This document shows, in pieces, positions 24,982 through 33,059 of a DNA stretch of 64,000 nt. Numbering within the stretch: position 1 is the stretch's first letter; each line of letters begins with the position of its first letter. The translations under genes were made by a program, and so were the position numbers. This stretch comes from CAYOXX01 sp964408025 (GTDB lineage Bacteria > Acidobacteriota > DATKUA01), in contig CAYOXX010000001.1 in the NCBI GenBank assembly GCA_964408025.1, positions 1 to 64,000 of the forward strand, written 5' to 3'. The notes under the pieces were generated by a model, which was not told where the DNA came from, ran no database searches, and saw only the letters and a program-made list of their open reading frames with translations.

Positions 24982-26040
24982 ATGTTTGGGCGTCGCAAGC
25001 GTCTGCTTGGCGTCGATATTGGCTCACACGCCATCAAGTCGGTGCTGCTCAAGCGCTCGAAGAAGGGCGGCATGCAGTACGAGCTGGAGAAGATCGCGCT
25101 GGAGCCGGTACCGCCGCAGGTGATTGTCGAGGGCGACATAATCGATTCGGTCACCGTCATAGACGTGTTCGACCGCCTGCTGCGCTCCATGCGTACGCGG
25201 GTCAACGACGTCGCCATCGCCATGGCCGGCAACTCGGTGATAATTAAGAAGATCGCCATGCCCGGCATGAGCGAGGAGGATCTCGAGGATTCGATTCAGT
25301 GGGAGGCGGAGCAGTACATCCCCTTCGAGATCGACGAAGTAATGGTTGACTACCATTTGATGTCCGAGTCGACGGAAGGCGGTTCAATGGACGTAGTGTT
25401 GGTGGCGGTCAAGAAGGACAAGATACTCGACTACACCAGCATCGTCAGCCAAGCGGGCAAGTCGACGGCGGTTGTGGACGTCGACGTCTTTGCCATCCAG
25501 AACTGCTTCGACGTCAACTACCAGGACGTCGGTGGCGCCAACATAGGCCTGGTGAACATCGGGGCAAGCGTCACCAGCATCAACATCCTGGAGGACGGCA
25601 GGACCTCGTTCTGGCGCGACATCATCGCCGGCGGCAACAAGCACACCGAGGCGCTACAGCGGGACCTGGGCCTGGGGATCGAGCAGGCGGAGGACGCCAA
25701 GCGTGGCTTTGAGGTCGAGGGGGCACCACCCGACGCAGTGATTTCGGTGCTTGACAAGGCTTCGGAAGAGGTCGTCGACGTGATAGCCAAGACCTTCGAT
25801 TTCTACCGGGGCAGCTCCGGCGGCGCGTCGCTGGAGAGGGTTTACGTCGGCGGCGGCGCGGCAGCGACCTCCGATTTCCTCGACATGCTCGGCGGCAGGA
25901 TCGGCGTGCCGGTGGAGATGATGGATCCGTTCCGCGCCATCTCGGTAAACCCGAAGAAGTTCGATGTCGATTACATCCGCGACCAGAGTACCAGCTTCGC
26001 GGTCGCAGTAGGCTTGGCGCTGCGGGAGGCTGACTACTGA
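24982..26040 (+). CDS. pilM: Type IV pilus inner-membrane platform protein PilM
   Basis: The 352-residue cytoplasmic protein has the actin/FtsA-like fold of PilM: LLGVDIGSHAIKSVLLKR at the N-terminus, AMPGMSEEDLEDSIQWEAEQYIPFEIDEV, NIGLVNIGASVTSINIL and YVGGGAAATSDFLDML. PilM binds the N-terminus of PilN on the inner face of the membrane. GGAGGAGG precedes the ATG. Its stop overlaps the pilN start (TGATG). Confidence 0.95.
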   Translation: MFGRRKRLLGVDIGSHAIKSVLLKRSKKGGMQYELEKIALEPVPPQVIVEGDIIDSVTVIDVFDRLLRSMRTRVNDVAIAMAGNSVIIKKIAMPGMSEEDLEDSIQWEAEQYIPFEIDEVMVDYHLMSESTEGGSMDVVLVAVKKDKILDYTSIVSQAGKSTAVVDVDVFAIQNCFDVNYQDVGGANIGLVNIGASVTSINILEDGRTSFWRDIIAGGNKHTEALQRDLGLGIEQAEDAKRGFEVEGAPPDAVISVLDKASEEVVDVIAKTFDFYRGSSGGASLERVYVGGGAAATSDFLDMLGGRIGVPVEMMDPFRAISVNPKKFDVDYIRDQSTSFAVAVGLALREADY

Positions 26041-26684
26041 TGATACGTATAAACCTGCTGCGCAGAGAGCGCGTCAAGGAGAAAAGGGTAAAGGTACCCG
26101 CGCGGGCTCCGACGCAGATGGTGGGTCAGCTGGGCTTCGTGGCCGTTTTCGTCGTCACGCTGGCGGTGATCGCCTTTCTCTGGCTGGACGTCCAGGGCAA
26201 GAAGGGCAACCTGGAGAGCGAGTACCGCGCGGCGTCGCAGGAGCGGGAGCGACTGCGCGGCGTGGAGGAACTGGTCAACCGGCTGGAGGCCGAGAGGGAG
26301 CGGCTGGCGACGCGCCTGCGGACGCTCAGCGACCTCAAGGACAACCTGCGCACGCCTTACTACGGCATCGGCGTGATCTGGGCCGCCTATCTGCCCCTGG
26401 AAAACAACCGCGATTTCGCCCTCTCCAGCGTCGCTCAGGAAACGGACTCTGATGTACGCTTCGTCGTCGAGGGAGAGGCGTCCCGGGATGCACTCCTGCG
26501 GTTTCACGACAACCTCAACGGCTTCACCGAGCTGGTGCAACGGGTGCGCATTCTCGAGCACCAGTACGAGCGCGACGGGAGATTCGAGTTGCTAGTCGAG
26601 TTTGTAAATTTCGGTGACTTGAGGACGGAATCGCAGGAGAGCGAAGCGTCGCCCAGCGTGAGCGAGGGGGGCGAGGGGTCGTAG
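26040..26684 (+). CDS. pilN: Type IV pilus assembly protein PilN
   Basis: The 214-residue protein begins MIRINLLRRER, the PilN cytoplasmic motif that docks into PilM, then has one membrane span (about 30-50) and a periplasmic coiled coil (ESEYRAASQERERLRGVEELVNRLEAERERL) and ferredoxin-like domain. The C-terminal 20 residues are Ser/Glu-rich. It forms the alignment complex with PilO. Confidence 0.93.
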   Translation: MIRINLLRRERVKEKRVKVPARAPTQMVGQLGFVAVFVVTLAVIAFLWLDVQGKKGNLESEYRAASQERERLRGVEELVNRLEAERERLATRLRTLSDLKDNLRTPYYGIGVIWAAYLPLENNRDFALSSVAQETDSDVRFVVEGEASRDALLRFHDNLNGFTELVQRVRILEHQYERDGRFELLVEFVNFGDLRTESQESEASPSVSEGGEGS

Positions 26685-26686
26685 CG

Positions 26687-27268
26687 ATGCAGAATCTGCC
26701 GTACTGGGGACAGCTGTTGATCGTGGTCGGCGTCTGCGCGGTGATGGGTTTCATGTTCTATCAGTTCATCTATACAAACGAGTTGCAGGAAGTCACGGAT
26801 ATCGAGGCGCGGCTCGAATCGGTGAACGCCGAGATCCGCCGATTCAGGCCGTACGAGCACCGCATGGGCGAGCTGGAGCGGGAGATCGAGGAGATCAGAG
26901 CCGACCTGGAGCTGATACGCTCCGTCTTCCCGGAGGAGATTGACGACGCCGCGCTCAACCGGTTTGTGGGTAGCGTCGCCAACAGCGACAACATCTACTT
27001 GGCCAACTACAGCGCCGGCGAGATGATCGATCAGGAGCAGTACCTGGAGCTGGTCGTCAACTACAACTCGCGCGGGCGCTTCCAGGACTTCCTGAATTTC
27101 TTCAACGACATCGGCAGCCGGGGGCAGGTGATGCACATCTACGGGCTCAACATGGAGCGCTCCTCCTCGCGACAGAATCCCAGCGGCCGCCACCCCGTGA
27201 CAGCGAGCTTCACGATCTCCACTTACATCTACAAGGAGATCGCCGAGGAGCCGGAGGAGAGCGAGTGA
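26687..27268 (+). CDS. pilO: Type IV pilus assembly protein PilO
   Basis: The 193-residue protein has a membrane span near the N-terminus (LLIVVGVCAVMGFMFYQFIY), a coiled coil (EARLESVNAEIRRFRPYEHRMGELEREIEEIRADLELIRSVFP) and a periplasmic domain. The position between pilN and pilP, the topology and the length fit PilO, partner of PilN in the periplasmic cage. GAGGGG lies upstream of the ATG. Confidence 0.92.
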   Translation: MQNLPYWGQLLIVVGVCAVMGFMFYQFIYTNELQEVTDIEARLESVNAEIRRFRPYEHRMGELEREIEEIRADLELIRSVFPEEIDDAALNRFVGSVANSDNIYLANYSAGEMIDQEQYLELVVNYNSRGRFQDFLNFFNDIGSRGQVMHIYGLNMERSSSRQNPSGRHPVTASFTISTYIYKEIAEEPEESE

Positions 27269-27852
27269 GCGGCGAGCACAACAGGTTTTGCGCGCGCGGC
27301 TCCGGCCACGGCGGGCTCTGGGGTGGGGGTGTCGCGGCGCTGCTACTGTGCCTGCTGTTCGCGCTGGCGGCGGAGCTGCCGGCACAGGAGGAGCCGACCC
27401 AGCCGCGGCAGCAGGGCAGGTGGGTGGGAGCCATGCCGGAGATAAACACCCTGGAGGAGCTGGAGCGCTTCCTGAGGCAGTTCCTGACCGACCGCACTCG
27501 GCGGCGCGACCCGTTCACGCGCGAAGTGCAGGAGGCGCAGCAGTCCTCGGCCACCTATCAGCTCCAGACGCGCCCTCGGCCGGCTTCAGGTTTCGGGCGC
27601 TACGACATAGACGACCTCACACTCCAGGCCATCTGGAACGACGGCGAGCAGATTACCGCGGTCTTCAGGGCGCCGGATCAGAAGCTGTTCATCGTGTCCG
27701 TCGGGGATGAGGCTTACGACGGCCGCATTGTGGAGATAAACATAGAGCAGCGCTACGTGAGGTTCATGCAGGAACTCAGACGGGTCGGCCAGCAAGCGGA
27801 GGGCCAGCCGGTCGTAAGGTACGAGCCTAAGATCGTCAGGTTACGACGGTGA
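27265..27852 (+). CDS. pilP: Type IV pilus assembly protein PilP
   Basis: The 195-residue protein starts with a GTG that overlaps the pilO stop (GTGA), has a hydrophobic N-terminal segment (WGGGVAALLLCLLFALAAELPAQ) and a C-terminal beta domain with the PilP pattern DPFTREV and YDIDDLTLQAIWNDGEQITAVFRAPDQKLFIVSVGDEAYDGRI. It links PilNO to the secretin. There is no lipobox cysteine, so it may be anchored by an uncleaved helix, unlike the lipoprotein PilP of Neisseria. Confidence 0.88.
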   Translation: MSGEHNRFCARGSGHGGLWGGGVAALLLCLLFALAAELPAQEEPTQPRQQGRWVGAMPEINTLEELERFLRQFLTDRTRRRDPFTREVQEAQQSSATYQLQTRPRPASGFGRYDIDDLTLQAIWNDGEQITAVFRAPDQKLFIVSVGDEAYDGRIVEINIEQRYVRFMQELRRVGQQAEGQPVVRYEPKIVRLRR

Positions 27853-27862
27853 GGAGGAGGCT

Positions 27863-30800
27863 ATGGGCTTCAGGGTGACCGTCACTCTCGCCGCGTTCAC
27901 GGCGGCCTGCCTCTGGCTGGCGGTATCCGGGCCGGTCGCTGTGGCGCAGGACGAGACCCTGCGAATAATCGATCTCCAGTACCTGGAAAGCGGCAGCACG
28001 AGCAGGCTTGTCGTTCGGGCCAGTCTACCGTTTACCTACAGGGCCTACTCCGAGGGCACCGGGACGCTGGTGATCGAAACCGACGCTGCCGACACAAGCG
28101 ACATCGCGCCGGGCATTACCATAGGATCCAGATTTGTGCACAGCATCACCGTGGAGAACAGGCGCGCGGAACAGGATAGGGAGGTGACCGCGATAACCAT
28201 CCGCTACAGGCCGGAGAACCGCTACGAGATCACGCCTCGCGGAAGAAGGCTCTTCATAGATTTCGCCCCGGCCGACGCCGGGGTGCCTGAACAGTCGACC
28301 GCGGAGGAGACCGCAACGGCTTCGCGAGAGCCCGATGAGGTAGGGGAGCCGGCTGACGCACCCGAACCGGAAGCCGAAGGAAGCCACGGCGATTCAACAG
28401 GCCCCGATTCGACGGCAGCACCGCGGCCCACCGATTCCGATTCCCTGCGTTATAGGTTGGATCCAGTGGTGACGTACTCGCTCACCGCGCTGCGCGTCGA
28501 CAGGTCCAGAGGCGGCGTCGAGATAGTGATCTCCACGGACCGCCCCATGGAGCGGAGACTTTACCGAATCGTGCCGGTGGGGCCGCCCCCGCGCTACGTC
28601 GTCGACCTGCACGGCGCCACCAACAACCTGCGGCGAGGAATAACCGAAGCTGTATCCGGTTACTTCGCCAGCATTCGCACGGCGCAGTTCGACGTGAATC
28701 CGTACCCAATTTCGCGCGTGGTGCTCGATATTGAAGACGAGCGGTGGCCGCAGGCCTTCTCCAGAGGGAATGACCTTGTCCTGAGCTTCAGCGTCGATGC
28801 CGAGGCAGCAGGCGCCGGCGGTAGCGAAACCGCCCGAGTGGAGCCGGTCGTCGTTGTTTCGGCCGACCAGCCGCGGATCGAGGAACCGACTGAAGCCGAA
28901 GCCGGAGGCGCGACCGGGTCCGCAGACGTCGCCGAACAGGAACCAACAAGTGTTGAGCGGAAGGCCGACGCCGCTGAGTCAGGTGAGACTCGCGAAGTAA
29001 TTTACGACCCGGCACCGGAGCCGGAACCGGCCGTGGAGCCGGCATTAGAGGTGGAGGCCGATGCTGCCGAGAAAGGTGAGGCTCGCGAAGTAACTTCCGA
29101 TCCGGCACCGGAGACGGAAGAGGCTGTGGAGCCGGCATTAGAGGTAGAGGCCGATGCTGCTGAGACAGGTGAGCCTCGCGAAGTAATTTCCGATCAGGCA
29201 CCGGAGACGGAAGAGGCTGTGGAGCCGGCATTAGAGGTAGAGGCCGATGCTGCTGAGACAGGTGAGACTCGCGAAGTAATTTCCGATCAGGCACCCGAGC
29301 CGGAACCGGCCGTGGAGCCGGTGTTAGAGCCGGAAGCTGAGGCGGAGCCGGAATCAGAGCCGGAAGCTGATGCGGAAGTCGGCTCGCTGCCGTTCGAGTC
29401 CGAGCAGGCGTCTCGAGGCGATGCGCAGCCCGCGATTGCGGCGCACAGCAGTGAAGCGTCGGCGAGCTATGACTATGTTTCGACGTCGGGCAGTGACGCC
29501 GCAGCGGAGGCGGAAGCCGAGGTCGCGACTGGCGGTACTACGGGAATCACGGAGCCGCCGGAGGAGAATCTGCAGCTCTTCTCTGAGCAGTATCCAGACG
29601 GCATGAGGTCGAGCTCCGCAGTGGCGAGCGCAACGCATCCGGCGCCGGTCGGCACTCGACCGCAGCAGCAGAGCGAGGCACCGCAGCAGGGCGGCGAGGA
29701 GCAGTTCGATCTCACGACGGAGCGAGACCAAGATTTCTTCCGCACCCGCGAGATCACGCCCAGCGAAAGGCGTTACAGAGGCCGCAGGGTGAACCTCGAG
29801 TTCGAGAGCATCAGCCTGCGAGCGCTGATTCTGCTACTGGGCCAGATGACCGATAAGAACTTCATTGTCGATCCGTCGGTCAGGCATCTGGAAGTGTCGC
29901 TCAGCCTGCGGGACGTGCCATGGGACCAGGCTCTGGAAATCATTCTCGACTACTACGGTCTGGGAAGCGTCGAGGAGGACAACGTCATCCGCATCGCCAC
30001 GCGGCAAAGGCTGACCCAGGAGGCCGAGGAGCGCCGCCAGCTGGCCCTGCAGCGCGCCCTGTCGGTGCCGCGCCGGCAGGTTACGAGGCCGGTGAACTAC
30101 GCCAAGGCGAGCGACCTGCTGGCGCTCATCCGGCGCAACCTCAGCAGCCAGGGGGAGGCGGTGGTCGACGAGAGGACGAACACGCTTGTGATCACTGACA
30201 TCCCCTCCAAGGTCGACGAGCACCTCGCACTGCTCGAGGCCCTGGACATACCGACAAGGCAAGTGATAGTCGAGGCGCGCATAGTAGAGACGACGCGAGA
30301 CTTCATCAACGAGTTCGGTCTCCAGTACGGATTCCGGGCCTCGGCGACGTCGGATTACGGCAGCTCCACGGGGTTGATATTTCCGAACCAGATGACTATC
30401 TCCGGTGGCGGACCTGAGTTCTCGCCGAATCTGCTGCCGTTCGCCGTCAACCTGCCTGCCTCGACGATAAACAGCTCGATTCTCGGTTCCTTCGCCAACA
30501 TCAATGGCTCGTTCATTCTCGACGCCATACTCACGGCGGCGGAGAGCGAGCGCAAGGTGAGGGTGCTCAGCCGGCCCCGCATCAGCGCCCTGAACAACGA
30601 CCGGGCGGAGATCAAGAGCGGCATCGAGGTCCCCTATCAGGTGATCCAGAACAACACGGTCTCCATCCGTTGGCGAGAGGCGACGTTGAGGCTGACGGTA
30701 ACACCTCACATAACCTCCGACGCCACCGTGATCTTGGATGTCGAGGTCGACAAGAGCTCGCTGGGCATTCAGACGGCGGCCGGATTCACCATCCAAACGC

Positions 30801-31003
30801 GGCAGGCGACGAGCACGGTGCTGGTGCCCGACGGCGGCGTAGCCGTCATCGGCGGGGTTCTGGAGATCTCCGAGAACATCACCAGCGAGCGGACTCCTTT
30901 CCTGCACCGGATCCCGCTGATAGGTCGCCTCTTCCGCAGCAGGCAGGAGCGAGTCCAGAACACCGAGTTGCTGATCTTTATTTCGCCGAAGATCATCGGC
31001 TAG
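27863..31003 (+). CDS. pilQ: Type IV pilus secretin PilQ, with an extended repeat-bearing linker
   Basis: The 1046-residue protein has a signal peptide (about 1-28), AMIN domains at about 33-130 and 205-315, a Pro/Glu/Ala-rich linker at about 320-635 that includes four 31-residue repeats (368-491), an STN-type N0 domain near 643-710, a secretin N1 domain near 742-805, and the secretin barrel from about 815 to the end (VPYQVIQNNTVSIRWREA, VPDGGVAVIGG, TPFLHRIPLIGRLF, ELLIFISPKIIG). It forms the outer-membrane pore for the pilus. PilQ is usually 600-900 residues; the excess is the linker. Confidence 0.95.
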   Translation: MGFRVTVTLAAFTAACLWLAVSGPVAVAQDETLRIIDLQYLESGSTSRLVVRASLPFTYRAYSEGTGTLVIETDAADTSDIAPGITIGSRFVHSITVENRRAEQDREVTAITIRYRPENRYEITPRGRRLFIDFAPADAGVPEQSTAEETATASREPDEVGEPADAPEPEAEGSHGDSTGPDSTAAPRPTDSDSLRYRLDPVVTYSLTALRVDRSRGGVEIVISTDRPMERRLYRIVPVGPPPRYVVDLHGATNNLRRGITEAVSGYFASIRTAQFDVNPYPISRVVLDIEDERWPQAFSRGNDLVLSFSVDAEAAGAGGSETARVEPVVVVSADQPRIEEPTEAEAGGATGSADVAEQEPTSVERKADAAESGETREVIYDPAPEPEPAVEPALEVEADAAEKGEAREVTSDPAPETEEAVEPALEVEADAAETGEPREVISDQAPETEEAVEPALEVEADAAETGETREVISDQAPEPEPAVEPVLEPEAEAEPESEPEADAEVGSLPFESEQASRGDAQPAIAAHSSEASASYDYVSTSGSDAAAEAEAEVATGGTTGITEPPEENLQLFSEQYPDGMRSSSAVASATHPAPVGTRPQQQSEAPQQGGEEQFDLTTERDQDFFRTREITPSERRYRGRRVNLEFESISLRALILLLGQMTDKNFIVDPSVRHLEVSLSLRDVPWDQALEIILDYYGLGSVEEDNVIRIATRQRLTQEAEERRQLALQRALSVPRRQVTRPVNYAKASDLLALIRRNLSSQGEAVVDERTNTLVITDIPSKVDEHLALLEALDIPTRQVIVEARIVETTRDFINEFGLQYGFRASATSDYGSSTGLIFPNQMTISGGGPEFSPNLLPFAVNLPASTINSSILGSFANINGSFILDAILTAAESERKVRVLSRPRISALNNDRAEIKSGIEVPYQVIQNNTVSIRWREATLRLTVTPHITSDATVILDVEVDKSSLGIQTAAGFTIQTRQATSTVLVPDGGVAVIGGVLEISENITSERTPFLHRIPLIGRLFRSRQERVQNTELLIFISPKIIG
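28964..29335 (+). repeat. Four tandem 93-bp repeats inside pilQ
   Basis: Units start at 28964, 29057, 29150 and 29243, each exactly 93 bases, encoding 31 residues beginning ADAAE.GE.REV and ending AVEP.LE.E. Units 2 and 3 are nearly identical in their second halves, and units 3 and 4 in their first halves, so recent duplication or gene conversion is likely. The array keeps the reading frame and lies in the disordered linker. Confidence 0.9.
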
Positions 31004-31013
31004 GGGTGAAAAG

Positions 31014-31562
31014 ATGTCGAGAAAACTGCTGATTCTGCCGGCGCTGGCCATCCTGATTTTCGCCCTCTCTTGCAGCGAGGAGAGGGGCCAGGTAATCCTC
31101 ACAGTCGCGTCGATCAACCCCACCTCCGAGCCCTTCGGGGACATCATGGATGAAGACGGTATCATTCCGCCGGACACAGTCGACATAGAGCTCCACAACG
31201 ACCTCAAGAATCCTGGGGGGCTGGGGAGTCTGACCTTTGCCGACATCGTTGTGGAGTCGGTCACCATCAGCTTCACGCGCGTCGACGGCGGCTCGGACGA
31301 GCCCGCGACGTTCCGCACGGCCACGAGCTACTTGATACCGGCCCAGGGAATCCTGACGATCACCGATTTCCTGATCATTCCCGCGACACTGAAGGCCCAG
31401 TTTCCGCTGAGCGATCTGCTCTACTACGGATTCGAGCGCAGCACCAATTTCGCCAGCATTCGAATGGACGTTCGACTGGAGTTCGCCGGCCACACACACG
31501 AAGGAGATCCCGTCTACGCGTCTGGGAGTATCACCATGGAATTCACGAACTGGGCGGACTGA
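31014..31562 (+). CDS. Small lipoprotein downstream of pilQ
   Basis: The 182-residue protein has a lipoprotein signal (MSRKLLILPALAILIFALSC) and a beta-rich remainder (TVDIELHNDLKNPGGLGSLTFADIVVESVTISFTRVDGG). I recognise no named family. AGGGGTG precedes the ATG, eleven bases after pilQ, so it is probably co-transcribed with the pilus genes. A secretin-associated or surface role is inferred from position. Confidence 0.7.
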   Translation: MSRKLLILPALAILIFALSCSEERGQVILTVASINPTSEPFGDIMDEDGIIPPDTVDIELHNDLKNPGGLGSLTFADIVVESVTISFTRVDGGSDEPATFRTATSYLIPAQGILTITDFLIIPATLKAQFPLSDLLYYGFERSTNFASIRMDVRLEFAGHTHEGDPVYASGSITMEFTNWAD

Positions 31563-31581
31563 GCGCGCAGGAGGATAACAG

Positions 31582-32970
31582 ATGAGGCGAGCGGCGAGAT
31601 CAATCAGTTGGTTAGTGCTGTTGGCGGTTCTCTGGTTGCCGCCGGGCGGCTGCAGCCCAGAGGATCCGGCAACGCCGACCCAACCGACTACGCAACCACC
31701 GGCGACCGGCGCGCGGGCCGTCAGCGTCAGCGTTTCGCCGAGTAGGATTCCGGCTGACGGCATCTCGGCCGCGCTCATCATAGCCAGCTGCTACGTGGGC
31801 GGCCAGTCAGCGCCGGACAACCTGCCGGTGAGTTTCACCACGGACCGCGGCGATTTAAGCCTAAACGGCGTCGATCCGATAAATGCGGACCAGCCGACGC
31901 ACTCAGCCACGTTATACACCTCCGGCGGCACGGTTAGCATCTATCTGATCAGCGAGGCGGCGCCAGCGACAGCTCGCTTGAATGTTTACTTTGGCACCGA
32001 TGCGGCGGCCAGCGCCAGCATCGAATTCATCCTCAGCGACCAGCAAATAGGTTCGATTGAGCTCACTTTGACTCCCGAGAACGGCAACTCTCCCCTCACG
32101 ATTTTAGCCTCGGCTACCGTGAAGTCGCCGAACGACGACACGATGCAGGGGCTCCGCGTCACCTTCGAGATCGACGACCCCTCGGCCTCCATCGACGACA
32201 GGAGGATCAAGACCGATAGCAGCGGCATCGCGGCGACCTACATCAGCGGTATCGTCAGGGACGCGACGGTGACCGCCTCGGTCGGGGATTACGTCGCCAT
32301 GAAGCAGGTGAGGATCGACAACGAGGAGGCCAAGCTGCTGACCCTCGAGGCGCTCGACGAAACCGGAACGGCGAGAAGCGAGCCGGTGCTGGTCGGCTCA
32401 TCGTGGCAGATGCTGCTGCGCGCCTCGGTAAGCAGCGAGACCACCGGAGGCTCCCCAGTACCGGGAGTGGTTGTCTCGTTCAGTTCCAACATCTCCGGCG
32501 CCAGCTTCGGAAGCAGCCAGGTGACCACCAATTCCAACGGCGAAGCCGAGACGTACATCTTCAACATGGGCAGCGACGGCTACATAACGGCTTCCGCACC
32601 GGGGGCCGACGACACGCTGTTTGTGAAGCTGAACAGGCCGCCGGTTGCGCGCATCGACGTACTCTCCGGAACCGACGCTAACGGAGACGGCTACGCGGGC
32701 GATGTCAACGTTTTCGTGTTATCCGCAGCGCGAAGCTACGATCCCGACGAGAACTTCGGCGATTCGATAGAATATTCGTGGACGTTTACCATCAATTCTT
32801 CTGCCGACGTTAATGTTAGCCCGTCAACGAGCACCGACGAGGTAGTGACCGTAACCGTGGGCGACGCGACGACGCAACCTGCTGCAGGCGACATACTGAC
32901 GATAACACTGACGGTGACCGACGAAAACGGCCTGCAGGACACCGAGGTCATGACGATAGAATTCCAATGA
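31582..32970 (+). CDS. Lipoprotein with bacterial Ig-like and PKD-like domains
   Basis: The 462-residue protein has a lipobox (LWLPPGGC), a Pro/Thr-rich spacer, two or three Big_1/invasin-type Ig-like domains (VSPSRIPADGISAALIIASCYVGGQSAPDNLPVSFTTDRGDLS; VKSPNDDTMQGLRVTFEID; PVPGVVVSFSSNISGASFGSSQVTTNSNGEAETYIF) and a C-terminal PKD-like domain (RSYDPDENFGDSIEYSWTF). These are surface-adhesin-type folds. An AGGAGG site and a 19-base gap join it to the pil operon. A promoter at 32988 begins the next unit. Confidence 0.8.
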   Translation: MRRAARSISWLVLLAVLWLPPGGCSPEDPATPTQPTTQPPATGARAVSVSVSPSRIPADGISAALIIASCYVGGQSAPDNLPVSFTTDRGDLSLNGVDPINADQPTHSATLYTSGGTVSIYLISEAAPATARLNVYFGTDAAASASIEFILSDQQIGSIELTLTPENGNSPLTILASATVKSPNDDTMQGLRVTFEIDDPSASIDDRRIKTDSSGIAATYISGIVRDATVTASVGDYVAMKQVRIDNEEAKLLTLEALDETGTARSEPVLVGSSWQMLLRASVSSETTGGSPVPGVVVSFSSNISGASFGSSQVTTNSNGEAETYIFNMGSDGYITASAPGADDTLFVKLNRPPVARIDVLSGTDANGDGYAGDVNVFVLSAARSYDPDENFGDSIEYSWTFTINSSADVNVSPSTSTDEVVTVTVGDATTQPAAGDILTITLTVTDENGLQDTEVMTIEFQ

Positions 32971-32987
32971 TGTTGTCCCTAAAGTGT

Positions 32988-33017
32988 TTGACTTCCAAGG
33001 TTTTGGCGTCATACACT
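32988..33017 (+). promoter_or_regulatory. Promoter of the TPR-roadblock pair
   Basis: TTGACT (32988-32993), an 18-base spacer and TACACT (33012-33017) precede the TPR gene by about 42 bases. The -35 flank TTGACTTCCAAGG resembles that of the pil promoter (TTGACCTTTCAAGG), and both have TACACT as -10. Confidence 0.5.
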
Positions 33018-33059
33018 TGGATTGGAAATCTTCTGCGGAAACTGGCCGAGGAGAATTAG

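Noticed and set aside
28964..29335. Possibility that the 93-bp repeats are a CRISPR array
   Set aside because: Units are contiguous without spacers, keep the pilQ reading frame and encode a regular protein repeat.
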